In this document: positions 23,487-34,641 of the stretch, piece by piece
How the letters are laid out: every line of letters begins with the position of its first letter
Position numbering within the stretch: the first letter of the stretch is position 1
NCBI GenBank assembly: GCA_022457065.1
Contig: JAJGBQ010000003.1
Coordinates: 3,286,001-3,350,000 of the forward strand
From: Curvularia sp. ZM96
Taxonomy: Eukaryota > Ascomycota > Dothideomycetes > Pleosporales > Pleosporaceae
Length of the DNA: 64,000 bases
Direction: 5' to 3'
Position numbers and translations under genes: made by a program
The notes under the pieces: model-generated
What the model was told of the DNA's origin: nothing
Databases searched by the model: none
What the model saw: the letters and a program-made list of their open reading frames with translations, nothing else

Positions 23487-26400
23487 TTTTCTCAATTGCC
23501 AGAGAGGCTACGCACAGCAGAAAAAATACAGACGCTCTCAAGCTGTCAAGTAGGCGACAGCTCAGATCAATTAGGAAGCATGAAAGTCCAAGTCTCTAAT
23601 ACAGGTTGGAGAGAATGGTGATGAACGACATCCAGGGGGGTTGGTGTTTGGGTCTTTTATCACTTACAAGTAGGTAACGCTTAGCCGACTCATTAAAACT
23701 ATTGGGAGATAAGAGCAGGCAGCCCACGCCAAGTATCAACCTAGTGGCCAGGCAGTTTTCAAACAAGCCATCGGCAATCTATCCGAGCCCTATGGACGTA
23801 AGTACTAGTAAAGGCTGGACTTTGTTAGACCGCAGCCAACATGAGTGAACTTCTGCTGTTTCCTTCCCCTTTCCACTAAACCAAGCAAACAGGCGATTAC
23901 CAAGGTATCATCAGAGAGTTTCTCGTGCACATCGGGTGCTGTCCGCCCAGTGTCATTTGCTCACCTCTAGCGAGGCGTTTTAGGATTTGAGTCCTTCTAA
24001 TTCGGGGCACACGTTCTGCAGGCTGAGACTTTTAGCACCCATCCGCTTTCTACCCCAGTGGCACGGGGTGTTGATAAACGCCACAGGAGAGTCTAGGATT
24101 AGCTTTGGTGTGAGGCGAATGCGCGTCACTAGTGGCCATTGTCCGCGATCAGCCATTCGACGTTTGGCTTTATAGTACAAACCTTATATCTCTGACCTAC
24201 CCGTGGAGCCGGCCTCTTTCATAGGAACAATAACTCTCCGTGTCTAATTAAAACAACTATACGCGTCTGCCGCATATGCTCGTAAGAGCTTCGATAATGT
24301 GTTGCACCTTTGTTTTTCCGCAATCGACCCCACGTACAACTTCGTTGTGGTTTGTATATCGGAACGCAAAACAAATATGCATGCTTTTGGTTTCAGGATC
24401 ACATTGCATGAACCGGAATAACTGCTAGCAATTAGTCACATGTTCGAGAGGTCCGGAACTGGGTCCCAGGCAGTTTTCCGCCTTGGCTTTCCTTGTGGGT
24501 GCATCAAGTGCCTTGTTGGATGTCGCTGTCGAACATGGGACGAACATACCGCTAGTAGGGTAACCATAGGTACTGCTGGGAAGTTCGCATGAGAGAATCG
24601 GGCCGGTTTCGCCATACTGTGCGTGCCATCGCAACAAGCATCGCAGCTCTCTGTCAGTCGAGGCGTAGCGCCTTATATATATTACGACCTCGTTTGTAGA
24701 GTCGCAATGGAAGTGGTGGCCCTGATGATGCGATTGACTTCTCGTCAGAATCATCACGGCCTCACATGTAGACTTTGAGTTTGGGTGGGAAAGCCACAGA
24801 TACTAGCACATGATTGTTTTAATGTTTAAGGTGCTGAGTAACGAATGACGTGGAGTTGAGCACCCCAAATTGGCTAGCCCCTTGTCATTAGCAGGCGATG
24901 TTATCTTCTTGGGGATACGAGATGTGGGGAAAGCATCCAAATCTGTCAATCAGGTTCTGATAGCACAAGCAAAGGCTGACACGCTTGGTTAGACCATATG
25001 TGGATTGAAACGCAACTTTATCGTGCTAACTAACCAAAAATCCGGGGTTCCTAGAATGGCCAGGCTCATTAGTGTACCGTGCGCTAGAAACGATGAGTCG
25101 AGACCAAGAAGCAAAACTTGTTCGCTATAGTTATAGAAGCTTCCAAAACACAAGGCCAATAATCCAAGCAACTCCCATATGAACTTCAAAATATTGTGTT
25201 GCTGACAAATTGGGATGTTGTAGCCCCCAACGGTATCTAGAGATTCGATGCTAGAATAGATCCATCGGCAACCGTAACCATCGCGTTGGTTTAAAATAGA
25301 CTATAGCTTCTTGTCATAGATTGGTTATTGGCTTAACATCTGAAGCAATATATCGAACGCCTTCAATGCGCCTCCAGCTAATCTCGGCGTCATGATAATT
25401 CTCAATGGTAAGAATGGCATCCTAGCTTGGACCATATTGGCACTCCTTCGGTTGATGAGATTTGGAAGTAATCATGGGTAGCCATCTAGGATTAAGCAAC
25501 ACCCAGCAATTTATGAGGTTGCTAGGTACTAGGATACTGATTGGCGAGACTTTCGCAAAAATTTTGGTTAGAGAGATGCTTCAATGGTGCATTGTCGACA
25601 GCGGGCACTCTAGGAAGCATGGGACGCATACAAAGAAGTAGCGAATAAACAAATCACGGATATCATTTACTCAATCATATAAGCTTAGATATATACCCAC
25701 ATACATATAGAAAGTTTTCCTTTCTTGAGTGTAGCTAGCCCAATCATCGAATGCTGGTACTATGTGGCGCCCATGTATACGCATACAAACACATGTGTGT
25801 TCCTAGCTGGATTGCTGTCACACAACATGTCGAGTTTGTCCGTGCGAAGTCCAAGATCTTTTGCCTGTAGAAGCTATCTCTTGCTTCTACGCCCCTTAGG
25901 TGGGAATGAAAAGGGTATTTCCCCTATGAGTAATGCCCTAAGAATACTAGAGACGGAGGTGTATACCGACTCCCATCTTCGTAGTTCAGAGGTCTGCATC
26001 ATTTATACACTATTCTTATCTCCTTGCGTGAGTGAAACTTGTATGAAGTTACCTGGGTAAAGGATTGAGTGTCCTTTTAAGATTTCATCGTCGCGTTTTC
26101 AAGTATACTTTTCCTGAGCATCGCCGTGCATCAGAATTGCCAGACACTGTATCCTATCAACTTTGATTGGAAGGTTGTATGGTCTCCAATGCTTGCCTAT
26201 ATGCAGTGTTCCTGGTTATATAGAACCTGCCGGCTTTACGATATTAATAGTTGAGAGCAAGTACACGGGGAAAGCAACTGGCCTGGACGATGAGTTTAGC
26301 CGGGAAAACGCGCAATAACTTGACCATGCAAGTCAGCAGCTACGTTTCTCTAATTTTGACTGTTGCTCAATCTTGTGAGATCCTTCAACCTTCGGCTCCA

Positions 26401-26559
26401 ACTGCGTTTCGCGGCATGATGGTTATCCTTTGCTTCACGTTCACGGGTTTTCCTTTCTCGCTGTGTCATAGGTTCATTAGGAGCTTGCCATGTATGTAGG
26501 CAGTCATATGCAGGCATGCATGCGTATTTTCACTTTTTAAGTCTAATAGTTTTCCTTGC
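23487..26559. other. Gene-poor 3-kb stretch
   Basis: I found no supportable gene. The longest frames (about 110 codons near 24425-24757 and 25725-26060) lack family resemblance and codon regularity. The left end contains the promoter of the CFEM protein gene. The stretch may contain decayed repeats, but I recognise no transposon domain or terminal repeats. Confidence 0.45.
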
Positions 26560-27791
26560 TTACAGCTTACCCCTCCTGCTATCGACGGCTTGTCTGAGCT
26601 TCTTAATCACCTCACCAGGGTCTGAAGCGCCGAAGACCGCACTGCCAGCAACAATGACATTAGCGCCAGCGTCGGCAGCCTGATCGATAGTTTTTTCGCT
26701 TAGACCGCCGTCGACCTCGATGTGTAACTCGGGATACTTTTGTCGAAGTGCTGTTACCTTGGGAAGTTCTGAGGCCATAAAAGACTGGCCTCCAAAGCCA
26801 GGTTCGACAGTCATGACCAAAACCATCTGCTGACGTTAGCATCTGTTTTACAGAGCACGTGAGAAGACCAAGTATGATCCTTTATTAAGAGGTTACTGAT
26901 CCTGCCGCAGGTATAGCCAGTGGCGTGGGCGGGCAAGGGCCGATGCATGGGCCGTGGAACAGCCGGTTGGGAGACGGCGAATGGATGAAAGGACACTTTT
27001 GCAACATGCGGCAGACTTCTCGAAGAGGTTACGAATGCCGATATTGACAGTTGGCTGGTGCAGCAAATGTTTTCATGCTTAAGCGCCGCCACAGCGTGCC
27101 GCCGGCGTCCAAGCGAGGTCAGCCCTACAAGATTGAGCTTGCTCGACCCTATCCGAAGCCCATCTTACCCAGGTATAGCGCGCACATTGTCAATGCGTTA
27201 TTGATTCCGGCAGGCATAAAGATAGCAATGCAGGGAATGTGTACTTACATCAGGGACCTCGTCCTTGTTTGAGTTGTCCAATATGTCCCAAAGTACGTCA
27301 ACAGGCGTGCTTGGCTTGATGGCAATACCGGCCTGCATGCCTTGGTCATGTATGAAGCGTATGAGCTCCTTGGGTGATGTCTTGTCGTCCGACTTTCCGC
27401 TGGGCGAGTCTGCGGCGGTCGAGGAGATGGCCGCTTCATAATGAAAGCAGTACAGGTCGCAGCCGGCCTGCTTGAAGTCGCGCACCCACCGCTTGGGCTC
27501 GGCGATCATCATGTGGCAATCAAACGTGCCTTTGGCATATGCCGTGGCGGGGCGGTCGACGTGTGGGCGGATCTTGGTGACAACGGGGGCGCCAAAGGTC
27601 ATGTTGGGCACGAAATGACCATCCATGATGTCGACCTGCACGTGTCAGTTGCGTGCATGGCATGTCTTCGACATTGAAACGCGTACATGAAGCCAGTCGG
27701 CACCTTGGGCGATTGTGTCGGAGCAGGCCTTGCCCAGGGCTGCGAAGTCGGCCGACAGAATGGACGGCGCAATGATGGCGGGCGGAGACAT
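26560..27791 (-). CDS. RPE1: Ribulose-phosphate 3-epimerase
   Basis: This cytosolic pentose-phosphate-pathway enzyme interconverts ribulose 5-phosphate and xylulose 5-phosphate. It is a 252-residue TIM barrel encoded by three exons (27791-27687, 27635-27249, 26826-26560). Residues visible: IIAPSILSADF at the N terminus, VDIMDGHFVPNMTFG (catalytic Asp plus metal-binding His, completed across intron 1), FDCHMMI with the second metal His, VLVMTVEPGFGGQ with the phosphate-loop glycines, and IEVDGGLSEKTI with the second catalytic Asp. The product looks complete and close to fungal orthologues. Intron 2 is 422 nt, much longer than the others in this window. A region rich in Ser/Lys (AADSPSGKSDDKTSPKE) forms a small fungal insertion. 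Divergently placed from the methyltransferase gene. Confidence 0.96.
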
Positions 27792-28820
27792 GGCTGGTGT
27801 GGTGTTTGTGCGTTTGTGTGGCGGGAGAGCGTCAATGGCAAGCAAGGAACGACAATAGAGAGATGGGACGCTACTACAGTATGCACGATAGTCTGTCGGA
27901 GAGTTCACGATAGCTTTTTGGTGTTGTGACGACATCAGCCAGCGTCACGCCTGCCCCTCCTCCAGTGCCCCGCCTGCATGCTTGGCACGCCTCACCTCAG
28001 GCACCTCGCCATCACCGTCACCATCACCGCCGTCACCACTATGACTGACTGCTACGCCAGCCTCGCGAACAGCGTTTTCATGCCGGAATCGAGCCACCGC
28101 CAGACTTGGCAGCAACCAAGAGACAGACTTATACAGGGCCCCATTGGGCGACTATGCTGTACAAGCCATGCACGCCTCGCCATTGGTCCGTTACAAACAA
28201 GGCGAGCGCTACAAATAGCACAGCCCGGCGCTTACACAGTAAACACCCAACCACGTCGCACACCACACCGCCTCTCTAGCCAGAAGCAGCAAGGTCGTGG
28301 TAAACAGCGTCTTCATTGTAGATGCTGTTGGCCCAATCATGCTCTTTTCGCCATGGCCGCCATGTCGTGACCAGTATTGAGCCGCTATCGTCTCTCCACC
28401 CGCACTCAGCCCTCTACGCGACTGGACGACCTGCTGGCCATGCAGCTCGGACAAATGCCACAGTAACACTAGCCCCACGAGACATGGACGAGTAGGCGTC
28501 TATGTGCGATATATCCCTTTGCCGTCGCGCCCGCGCCGCATCTACTCTTGTCTGCCATTCACTTCTAGTCCTCCTCCGAGCTCTCTTTGCCCTGCAAAGT
28601 CTTCGTTGATCGAAGCATTCCCCATTCTTTTACCAGTCGCCTGTTGACCAGCGCATCCCAGGGCTATAGCCCAATTTAATATCGCTTCTTTTCGGTCCCC
28701 GGTGCTTTCTGTATCTGGGTCCGCTTCCCGCCCACGCCGCATTCCCGCCCCCTCGGATTTCAAAAGTATCTTTAGTAATAATAGCAAGAGGCGGTGCTCA
28801 CATCACCCCAATATACCAAC
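27792..28820. promoter_or_regulatory. Divergent promoter region, epimerase and methyltransferase gene
   Basis: This 1029-base spacer holds the promoters of two divergent genes. It is C/T-rich toward the right gene, as expected for a 5' leader. No independent gene is seen. Confidence 0.5.
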
Positions 28821-31484
28821 ATGCCCGAGATGCTTCAGCCGGCAGTATACCATCCTGCGGCACTTGGCACTAGGGTACACTCTCATCATGCCGCGTCTCC
28901 GCTGGACCAGAGACAGGCACTTAATGCTACAATCGACGAATGTCCTATCCCCCCTTACTACTTCGCCTCAAGATACTCGACCGCTTCGGCATACCAGCCC
29001 AGTGCTACATCACCCTCGAGCGTCGAGGACTTTCCCACCCCCAAGGCTCGCTTGTTCGACATGCCTCCACAGAACTCGCCTGTTCAATCAGCGACATACT
29101 CGTCCACAAGCCGTGAGAGCCGTGCAGACAGTGACTTCGATTCCCTCTACGATATCACTGATGATGAAGCCGAAGTGCCTCTTCATGCATCAGCATCAGT
29201 CAAGAAGCTTGCGACGCAGTCAAAGCGAAGGCGCTATCCATCCATTGTCATCCCCTCGCCGTCTGCTTGGCCAACCATAGAGAAGTTGAAGAGTGCAAAT
29301 TCAGCCATACCAGTCACTCCTTCACTCTTACTAACCCCGTCTCGTCGGTTTCTGGAAATGATTGATTCCCATAATCTGCATGTGCCAGAACGCTCAGCCG
29401 CCCCATCCTTGGACGGCAGCCTCACGTCGGAAGAGATGGACAAGCTCAGCTGCCCAGCTACCCCGGTTTCGCAACGGAGGCGTGGATCTCTCTCAAGCGC
29501 CGACTCTTGGGGTCCTGTGCAGCTGGACCTGCAAGCCATGGAGACGCTCCAGCATCTTGGAAATTCGCCATCCACGGAGCAGTACGAGGAGGCAAGACCA
29601 CAAGAAGCCGAGACGAACGTGGCCCATGGTGAAATGCGGGAAATTTCTCGGCCAAACCTGGGGCTCAGCATTCCTTCTGCTATCCTCGGAAATGGTTCCT
29701 CTGGCAGTACACCTATTTCTGCTCTCTCAGTGCCATCGCCTGGCGGTTTCTTCTCTTCACTGCAATCCACTGCCCGCCATACATGGAGCATTCCTAAGCG
29801 GGACGAGTCGATCCCAAACACTTCCACAGCTGAGAGGTTTTACAACCTTCCATGGGAGAGAGAAAACCGAAGGAATACCTCTCCTCACCCCGTACCAGCT
29901 GTACCGGCTCTTCCACCGCGAAAGTCGACTTTGGAAGGATCAACGCTCGACGGGTTTGACGAACCGTTGCCGACATCTCGACCAGTGATTCTCAGTCCCA
30001 CTGATGAGAATGTCGAGATCAAAGAGATTAATCCCAGCAAGACTGTCTTCCAGTACAACGAAAACTACAATGCTGAGCTTCAAAAAGTATCTTCGGTAAA
30101 TCTCGAAATGACGGGTCGATGGTTGGAGGAACAGGATGAGCTCCAAGCGTCGCTTCGCGACGGAAAAGATGTTGTGTCACCTAGTCTCTCTAGTGGAACC
30201 CACAGCCGCGGGAACTCGGTCGATAAGCCAGTGGTCAAGAAATCAGTCACGTTTGCTGATGAGCCGGCCAAGTCTCCAGTACCAGAGCCGGCTTCTGAGC
30301 CTGTTGTGACCTACGTTCAAGGTCTTGAATACCTTCGCTCCCGTTGTCAGAAGAAGGACACGTTCATTCACCGTCAAACACGTGCTGAGGCTCTGCACGT
30401 TCAGCGCCGATGCAATCCTTCGGCTCACCGTGATCAACTCCTCGGCAAGTTTGAGCTCAGCCAGCCAGATCGCCCAGCTCCCCCGCGTCCAGTGTCTGAG
30501 TTCTTTGTCAACGATCCGACTGTTCTGAAGGAAAGGATCGCACGCGCACAGATGGAGCGTCAAGCGCTCGACCAAATGCTGCCGATCCACTGGGTTCTGC
30601 AGGCACAAAAACAACTCAATGGAGGAAAGCTGTTGAGCAAAGCTGCTGCACGACGGATTACGCGTGCTAGTGCGCCTCGCATTCTCGACATTGGCGGTGT
30701 CGCGACCAACGACTGGGCATGGGACGTTGCTTATGATTACCCATACGCCACCGTGGTTACCGTCTACACAACGGGCAACAACATGTCCTCCAATGTCAAA
30801 GGCCCAGACAACCACAAGCACATGGCAGTTCCCAACTTGTGGACTCTTCCGTTTCCTTCGGGTCATTTCGATGTCATCTCTGCGCGGACACTGTACGAGC
30901 TTCTCAAGACAAGCAAGCCTGTGGGCAAGTCGTCGGACGAGTATGACTTGTGCCTGAAAGAGTGCTACCGGTGTCTAAAGCCAGGGGGTATTCTTGACTA
31001 CTCGCTCATGGATGCCGATGTTGTGCACGCAGGTCGCAATGCACAAGCTATGGGAGTCGAGTTTTGTTTCAACCTCAAGACACGCGGCTATGATGCGCAG
31101 CCTACCAAGGCATTTCTCCCCCGCATCTCCAAAGCTGGATTCAGAGATGTACAGAGAGCATGGATGTTCCTGCCCATGGGCAAGACGGCAGCAAACTGGC
31201 GCGAGACGCTTCCGGTTGGCGCTGAGCCCAAGCATCAAGAACGAAGGATTGCAGAAGATGGCGGAATTGAAGTTGAAGATGCGCCAGTGTTTGGAACGAC
31301 AATTGACGCTGCGATGCTGACGGGTATGGTCGGCAGCTGGGCATGGGAAAGATGGCTGCTGAGATTACAAATGGAGATGGGCAAGGATGAGGAGAAGTTG
31401 CTGGAGGGTGTAGTCAATGTGTTTGAAGAAGGCGCACAAGGAAACTGTGGATGGAAGACGCTGACCGGATGGGCAAGGAAGTGA
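28821..31484 (+). CDS. Large protein with C-terminal SAM-methyltransferase-like domain
   Basis: A single exon encodes 887 residues. The first ~600 are low-complexity and Ser/Pro-rich (acidic DSDFDSLYDITDDEAE near residue 105; FADEP-like and SPVPEPASEP stretches), suggesting disorder and phosphorylation. From about residue 610 a class I methyltransferase-like fold appears: RILDIGGVATNDWAWDVA as motif I, HFDVISARTLYELL as the middle motif, and CLKPGGILDYSLMDADV as the post-core strand, followed by a C-terminal extension of about 120 residues. Motif I reads DIGGVAT rather than the usual DxGxGxG, so SAM binding is plausible but not certain. I chose ATG 28821, the first in-frame ATG. Similar long proteins are conserved in ascomycetes, but I know of no proven substrate. 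Single-exon structure and even codon use suggest a stable, expressed gene. Confidence 0.85.
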   Translation: MPEMLQPAVYHPAALGTRVHSHHAASPLDQRQALNATIDECPIPPYYFASRYSTASAYQPSATSPSSVEDFPTPKARLFDMPPQNSPVQSATYSSTSRESRADSDFDSLYDITDDEAEVPLHASASVKKLATQSKRRRYPSIVIPSPSAWPTIEKLKSANSAIPVTPSLLLTPSRRFLEMIDSHNLHVPERSAAPSLDGSLTSEEMDKLSCPATPVSQRRRGSLSSADSWGPVQLDLQAMETLQHLGNSPSTEQYEEARPQEAETNVAHGEMREISRPNLGLSIPSAILGNGSSGSTPISALSVPSPGGFFSSLQSTARHTWSIPKRDESIPNTSTAERFYNLPWERENRRNTSPHPVPAVPALPPRKSTLEGSTLDGFDEPLPTSRPVILSPTDENVEIKEINPSKTVFQYNENYNAELQKVSSVNLEMTGRWLEEQDELQASLRDGKDVVSPSLSSGTHSRGNSVDKPVVKKSVTFADEPAKSPVPEPASEPVVTYVQGLEYLRSRCQKKDTFIHRQTRAEALHVQRRCNPSAHRDQLLGKFELSQPDRPAPPRPVSEFFVNDPTVLKERIARAQMERQALDQMLPIHWVLQAQKQLNGGKLLSKAAARRITRASAPRILDIGGVATNDWAWDVAYDYPYATVVTVYTTGNNMSSNVKGPDNHKHMAVPNLWTLPFPSGHFDVISARTLYELLKTSKPVGKSSDEYDLCLKECYRCLKPGGILDYSLMDADVVHAGRNAQAMGVEFCFNLKTRGYDAQPTKAFLPRISKAGFRDVQRAWMFLPMGKTAANWRETLPVGAEPKHQERRIAEDGGIEVEDAPVFGTTIDAAMLTGMVGSWAWERWLLRLQMEMGKDEEKLLEGVVNVFEEGAQGNCGWKTLTGWARK

Positions 31485-31939
31485 TCAGATGCATTATCAG
31501 AAGAGTATATGCGATACGGTGTAATGATGGATGTGTACATTTTGGTGTTTATATGGGTTGTTGGTTGGATAGGATTAGGCTGATACCACTCGTGAGAAAT
31601 TTCTTTTGTAGATCCAATGACAATACAATCAAGATGTCAAATAAGAGAACCCTCTAGTCGGTCTGCAGAGCAGCTCGTGCGGTGTTTTGATTGATGGTCG
31701 CGTACATGACTGGGTGGTGATTGTTTGACTAGAGTGAGGTGGTTGCGAAGCGATCAGCCGCGTGCGCACCCCCCACACGGTCCCTGCGCAACCTCGTCGT
31801 CACTGCGCGCGAGCTTAACCATTGACACCAAGAGTTACGGCCACAACCCCCCCTTCGACCCAGTACTCGCTACCGCCGTGCCTCCTACAAGTATCGCGCT
31901 TCTCATCATTCGCTTGCATTAACCAGATTGCCCGGCAAT
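31485..31939. other. Intergenic region upstream of LSm2
   Basis: This 455-base stretch holds the methyltransferase gene 3' end and the LSm2 promoter. No gene is seen. Confidence 0.5.
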
Positions 31940-32522
31940 CATGCTGTTTTTCAGGTACGTAGATCCCCGTAGCCGCATGGTCTGGCACAGCAGAGGCGAG
32001 TGCAACAGGAGCAGTCAGTTCACTGCAACAAGTGACATTTGTTCTGTTTATGTTTGATCCTCTGTGTCCTTCTTTGCTAACGGTTCATTTTTCCCAACAA
32101 TACAGCTTCTTTAAGACGCTCGTCGAGCACGAAATCACGGTCGAACTCAAGAACGAAGTGCAGATCCGCGGGACGCTCAAGAGCGTAGATCAGTACCTGA
32201 ACATCAAGTTGGACAATGCAGAGGCGGTGGATGAGCTGAGGTGGCCGCATTTGGTACGTGTTTTGGTTGCGATATACATGGGCTTTTTGAGAGGGAGTGG
32301 AGGGGGGAGAGTGGAGGGGCAGAATGGAAATTCAAGAGAGAGAGAGAAAAATTGGCAAGGGACTTGTGGCTAATTCGTGGGACGCAGTGCTCGACAAAAG
32401 ACATGTTTATTCGCGGGTCCGTGGTACGATACGTCCATCTTCCTTCTGGCGCGGTGGACACGGCTTTGCTTGAGGATGCGACGAGGAGAGAGGCCGAAGC
32501 AGCGAAGAACAAGGCGAAATGA
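31940..32522 (+). CDS. LSM2: U6 snRNA-associated Sm-like protein LSm2
   Basis: LSm2 is a subunit of the LSm1-7 ring (mRNA decapping, cytoplasm) and the LSm2-8 ring (U6 snRNA, nucleus). Three exons (31940-31953, 32106-32253, 32388-32522) give 98 residues. The first coding exon is only 14 nt and joins to give MLFFSFFKTLVEHEITVELK, the classic LSm2 N terminus. The Sm1 motif contains VQIRGTLKSVDQYLNIKLDN, and Sm2 contains MFIRGSVVRYVHLP after the second splice. The basic/acidic tail ends EAEAAKNKAK. Length matches orthologues. Intron 2 contains a GA-rich stretch. The product looks complete and functional. Confidence 0.95.
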
Positions 32523-33979
32523 TGAGAGAGAGAGAGGCTAGGAGGGGTGAGGGGAATACCGAAAGAGCAACCGAGAGAGAGGATAAAGAGATGGAGAGCA
32601 AAATCATGGATCATGAGTCACGAAAGGCATACGGATCGAAGAAGATATCATCAGCAGAGAGACATGGGACAATGGGACTCATGCCCGAGTATTCTGGCCT
32701 CTCTACATGCAGGAATGAGCAAGTTCAAACGGGAACCGTGCTGCTAATACAGACGAGACTGCCCCATATGTGCCCAGTAACAATTGTATTTTTTTACGTG
32801 TTTATGGAAATGAGGCTCCCTTGGAGAAAAACGCATATTTGCATTCATGTATAACTACCCATGGGGGAAAACGAAATACGCAATCGACATGTTTCCTGGC
32901 CAACACTGCGTTTCTCTTTCATGCGTTCTGGAATGCTTGTCATATTGACTGTGGGTTTTAAAATCATAGCAAAGCGTTTCAACTGCCATTCCTTCGGCGC
33001 TCAGACGCGAGAAAAAAAACTCTTGATCAGTCTCTTTTCGGCGCCTTTTCGGTAACGAGCAAAACGAAACGCAGGGTAGAAGGTGGACCAGGAAGTCTCA
33101 TGCGTTGCGGCAAGTTTCGAGGCATTGATTATGGGTAACCATGCATAATTAGCATAGTGTTTGGTCAGCGTATAAACAACTATCGGAGAGGGTTGGTATA
33201 AGATGACGACTAGTTTCAAAAAGGGTATGTATGTAAGCCCCTGGTCATGTCGTTATCATTGGGTTGCTTGGCAGGATAACATCTACACCGTCTTTACTTT
33301 GACGTCAAACCAGGACAGAAGGACAGTCGCTAAGCACAGTCCTAATCCAGCCTGATTTCTTGTCGCCCACCAGCCCCTTCGACTCGCAACCCCTTGAAGC
33401 AGAACGGCTAAAATACAGTTGTAGCGAGATGGCGATCCACTCTTACCGGCCGGCCACATTCAAGTCAGCCCACAAAAGACAGTTTGGCGCAAGGGGAGTC
33501 TGCGTTATAGGGTGGAGGGGGCATAACAGCAGTTAGCATGTGGCAAATGAGGGTGAGGTCGAGCTTGACTTTGTATTATGTCAATTGATGGACGGTCAGA
33601 TGGTATAGCCAGGGTGACGCCAATGATCGGCGCAGGGGGAGCGCTGAATAGGGATTCCGCACCCAGCCGCTTACTCAGTACTACGGAATTTGGCCAAGTA
33701 GTGTGTACGAAGTAGTTGTTCCTGACGGGCGCAAAACATGCCCTGTTGCTTTCAGCCGTACCGATGGAGTGGTATTCGATACTTGGCGCGGCGTGGCGTG
33801 GCGTCTATGTACGTGGTTCGAGGCCAAGTTTGCCGGCCGTTGGCATGACATGAGCAACTCTATATCCTGGTAATGGTGGGCAATAAAGCCTCTACAGGGC
33901 AGATGATGATGATGAGCGGCTCGGCTTGGCGAACATGTGGCACATGCATGTGAAGGTAGTGAAAGCCGAAGGCGAGGGG
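32523..33979. other. Convergent intergenic region
   Basis: This 1.46-kb spacer separates the convergent LSm2 and CIA2 genes. The left edge has GA-rich low-complexity sequence. Short frames exist but none is convincing. Confidence 0.5.
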
Positions 33980-34641
33980 TTACTCGCACGTGGAAAGCAT
34001 TTTCTTGAGCACACCCATGAGCGTGCCGTTCTCAAGGGCCGCGGCGACACGCTCCTTGTCGCCCAATTGCTTGTTAACCTGGTCGTCGGTGCTGTGGGTG
34101 CCCTTTTTGATGCGGACGTCAACGCGGAAGCGCGGGGGCAGGGCCTGCTCCAGGCGGACACGCACTCCGAGGCCAATGACGGTGGCTAGGGAGCAGTGGG
34201 TGATTGTCGGGGTGATTTCAACGACGACGGTGCTGATGTTTGACAGCGGGGAAACCGGGGGCAGGATGTGGATGTCGGGCAGGTTGACGACGGAGAGGGA
34301 GCCAAGCGACAATGGATGCTCGGGGTCGCAGATGGTGGAAATGAGGTCTGTCATGCGTGGGGTCAGCCAAAGCGAAATGACGCAGCTGGGCGAGGAGCAA
34401 ATGACTGACCGTAGATTTCCTGCTCGTCAATGGGGTCCTCTTGTGCATCGTCGCTGTCCGAGTCGGCAGGCGAAACAGGGTCGTCCAGGGGGTCGGTGAG
34501 ATAGGTGTAGCGCGGGATGAGGTCGTCGAACAGGCCTGTGCCGCCATGGTGCTGGCTCTTTCCTGTTGCAGCACTGCGGCGGGAGGGCAGATCCGATGGG
34601 TTGAGGATGGTGGGGTTGGCGTTGTCCTTGTCGAGCTCCAT
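33980..34641 (-). CDS. CIA2: Cytosolic Fe-S cluster targeting factor CIA2 (MIP18/FAM96 family)
   Basis: CIA2 is part of the CIA targeting complex that delivers [4Fe-4S] clusters to nuclear and cytosolic apoproteins. Two exons (34641-34410, 34347-33980) encode 199 residues. The acidic, disordered N-terminal half ends DSDSDDAQEDPIDEQEIYD. The MIP18/DUF59 domain starts LISTICDPEHPLSLGSLSVV and contains ITPTITHCSLATVIGL with the conserved reactive Cys, then LPPRFRVDVRIKKGTH, VNKQLGDKERVAAALEN at the C terminus. All diagnostic blocks are present, and the length is normal for fungi. The splice junction falls exactly between EIY and LIST, making the Asp codon. Confidence 0.95.

Noticed and set aside
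24425..24757. 110-codon minus-strand frame
   Set aside because: No family resemblance, no plausible splice context, and composition looks random.
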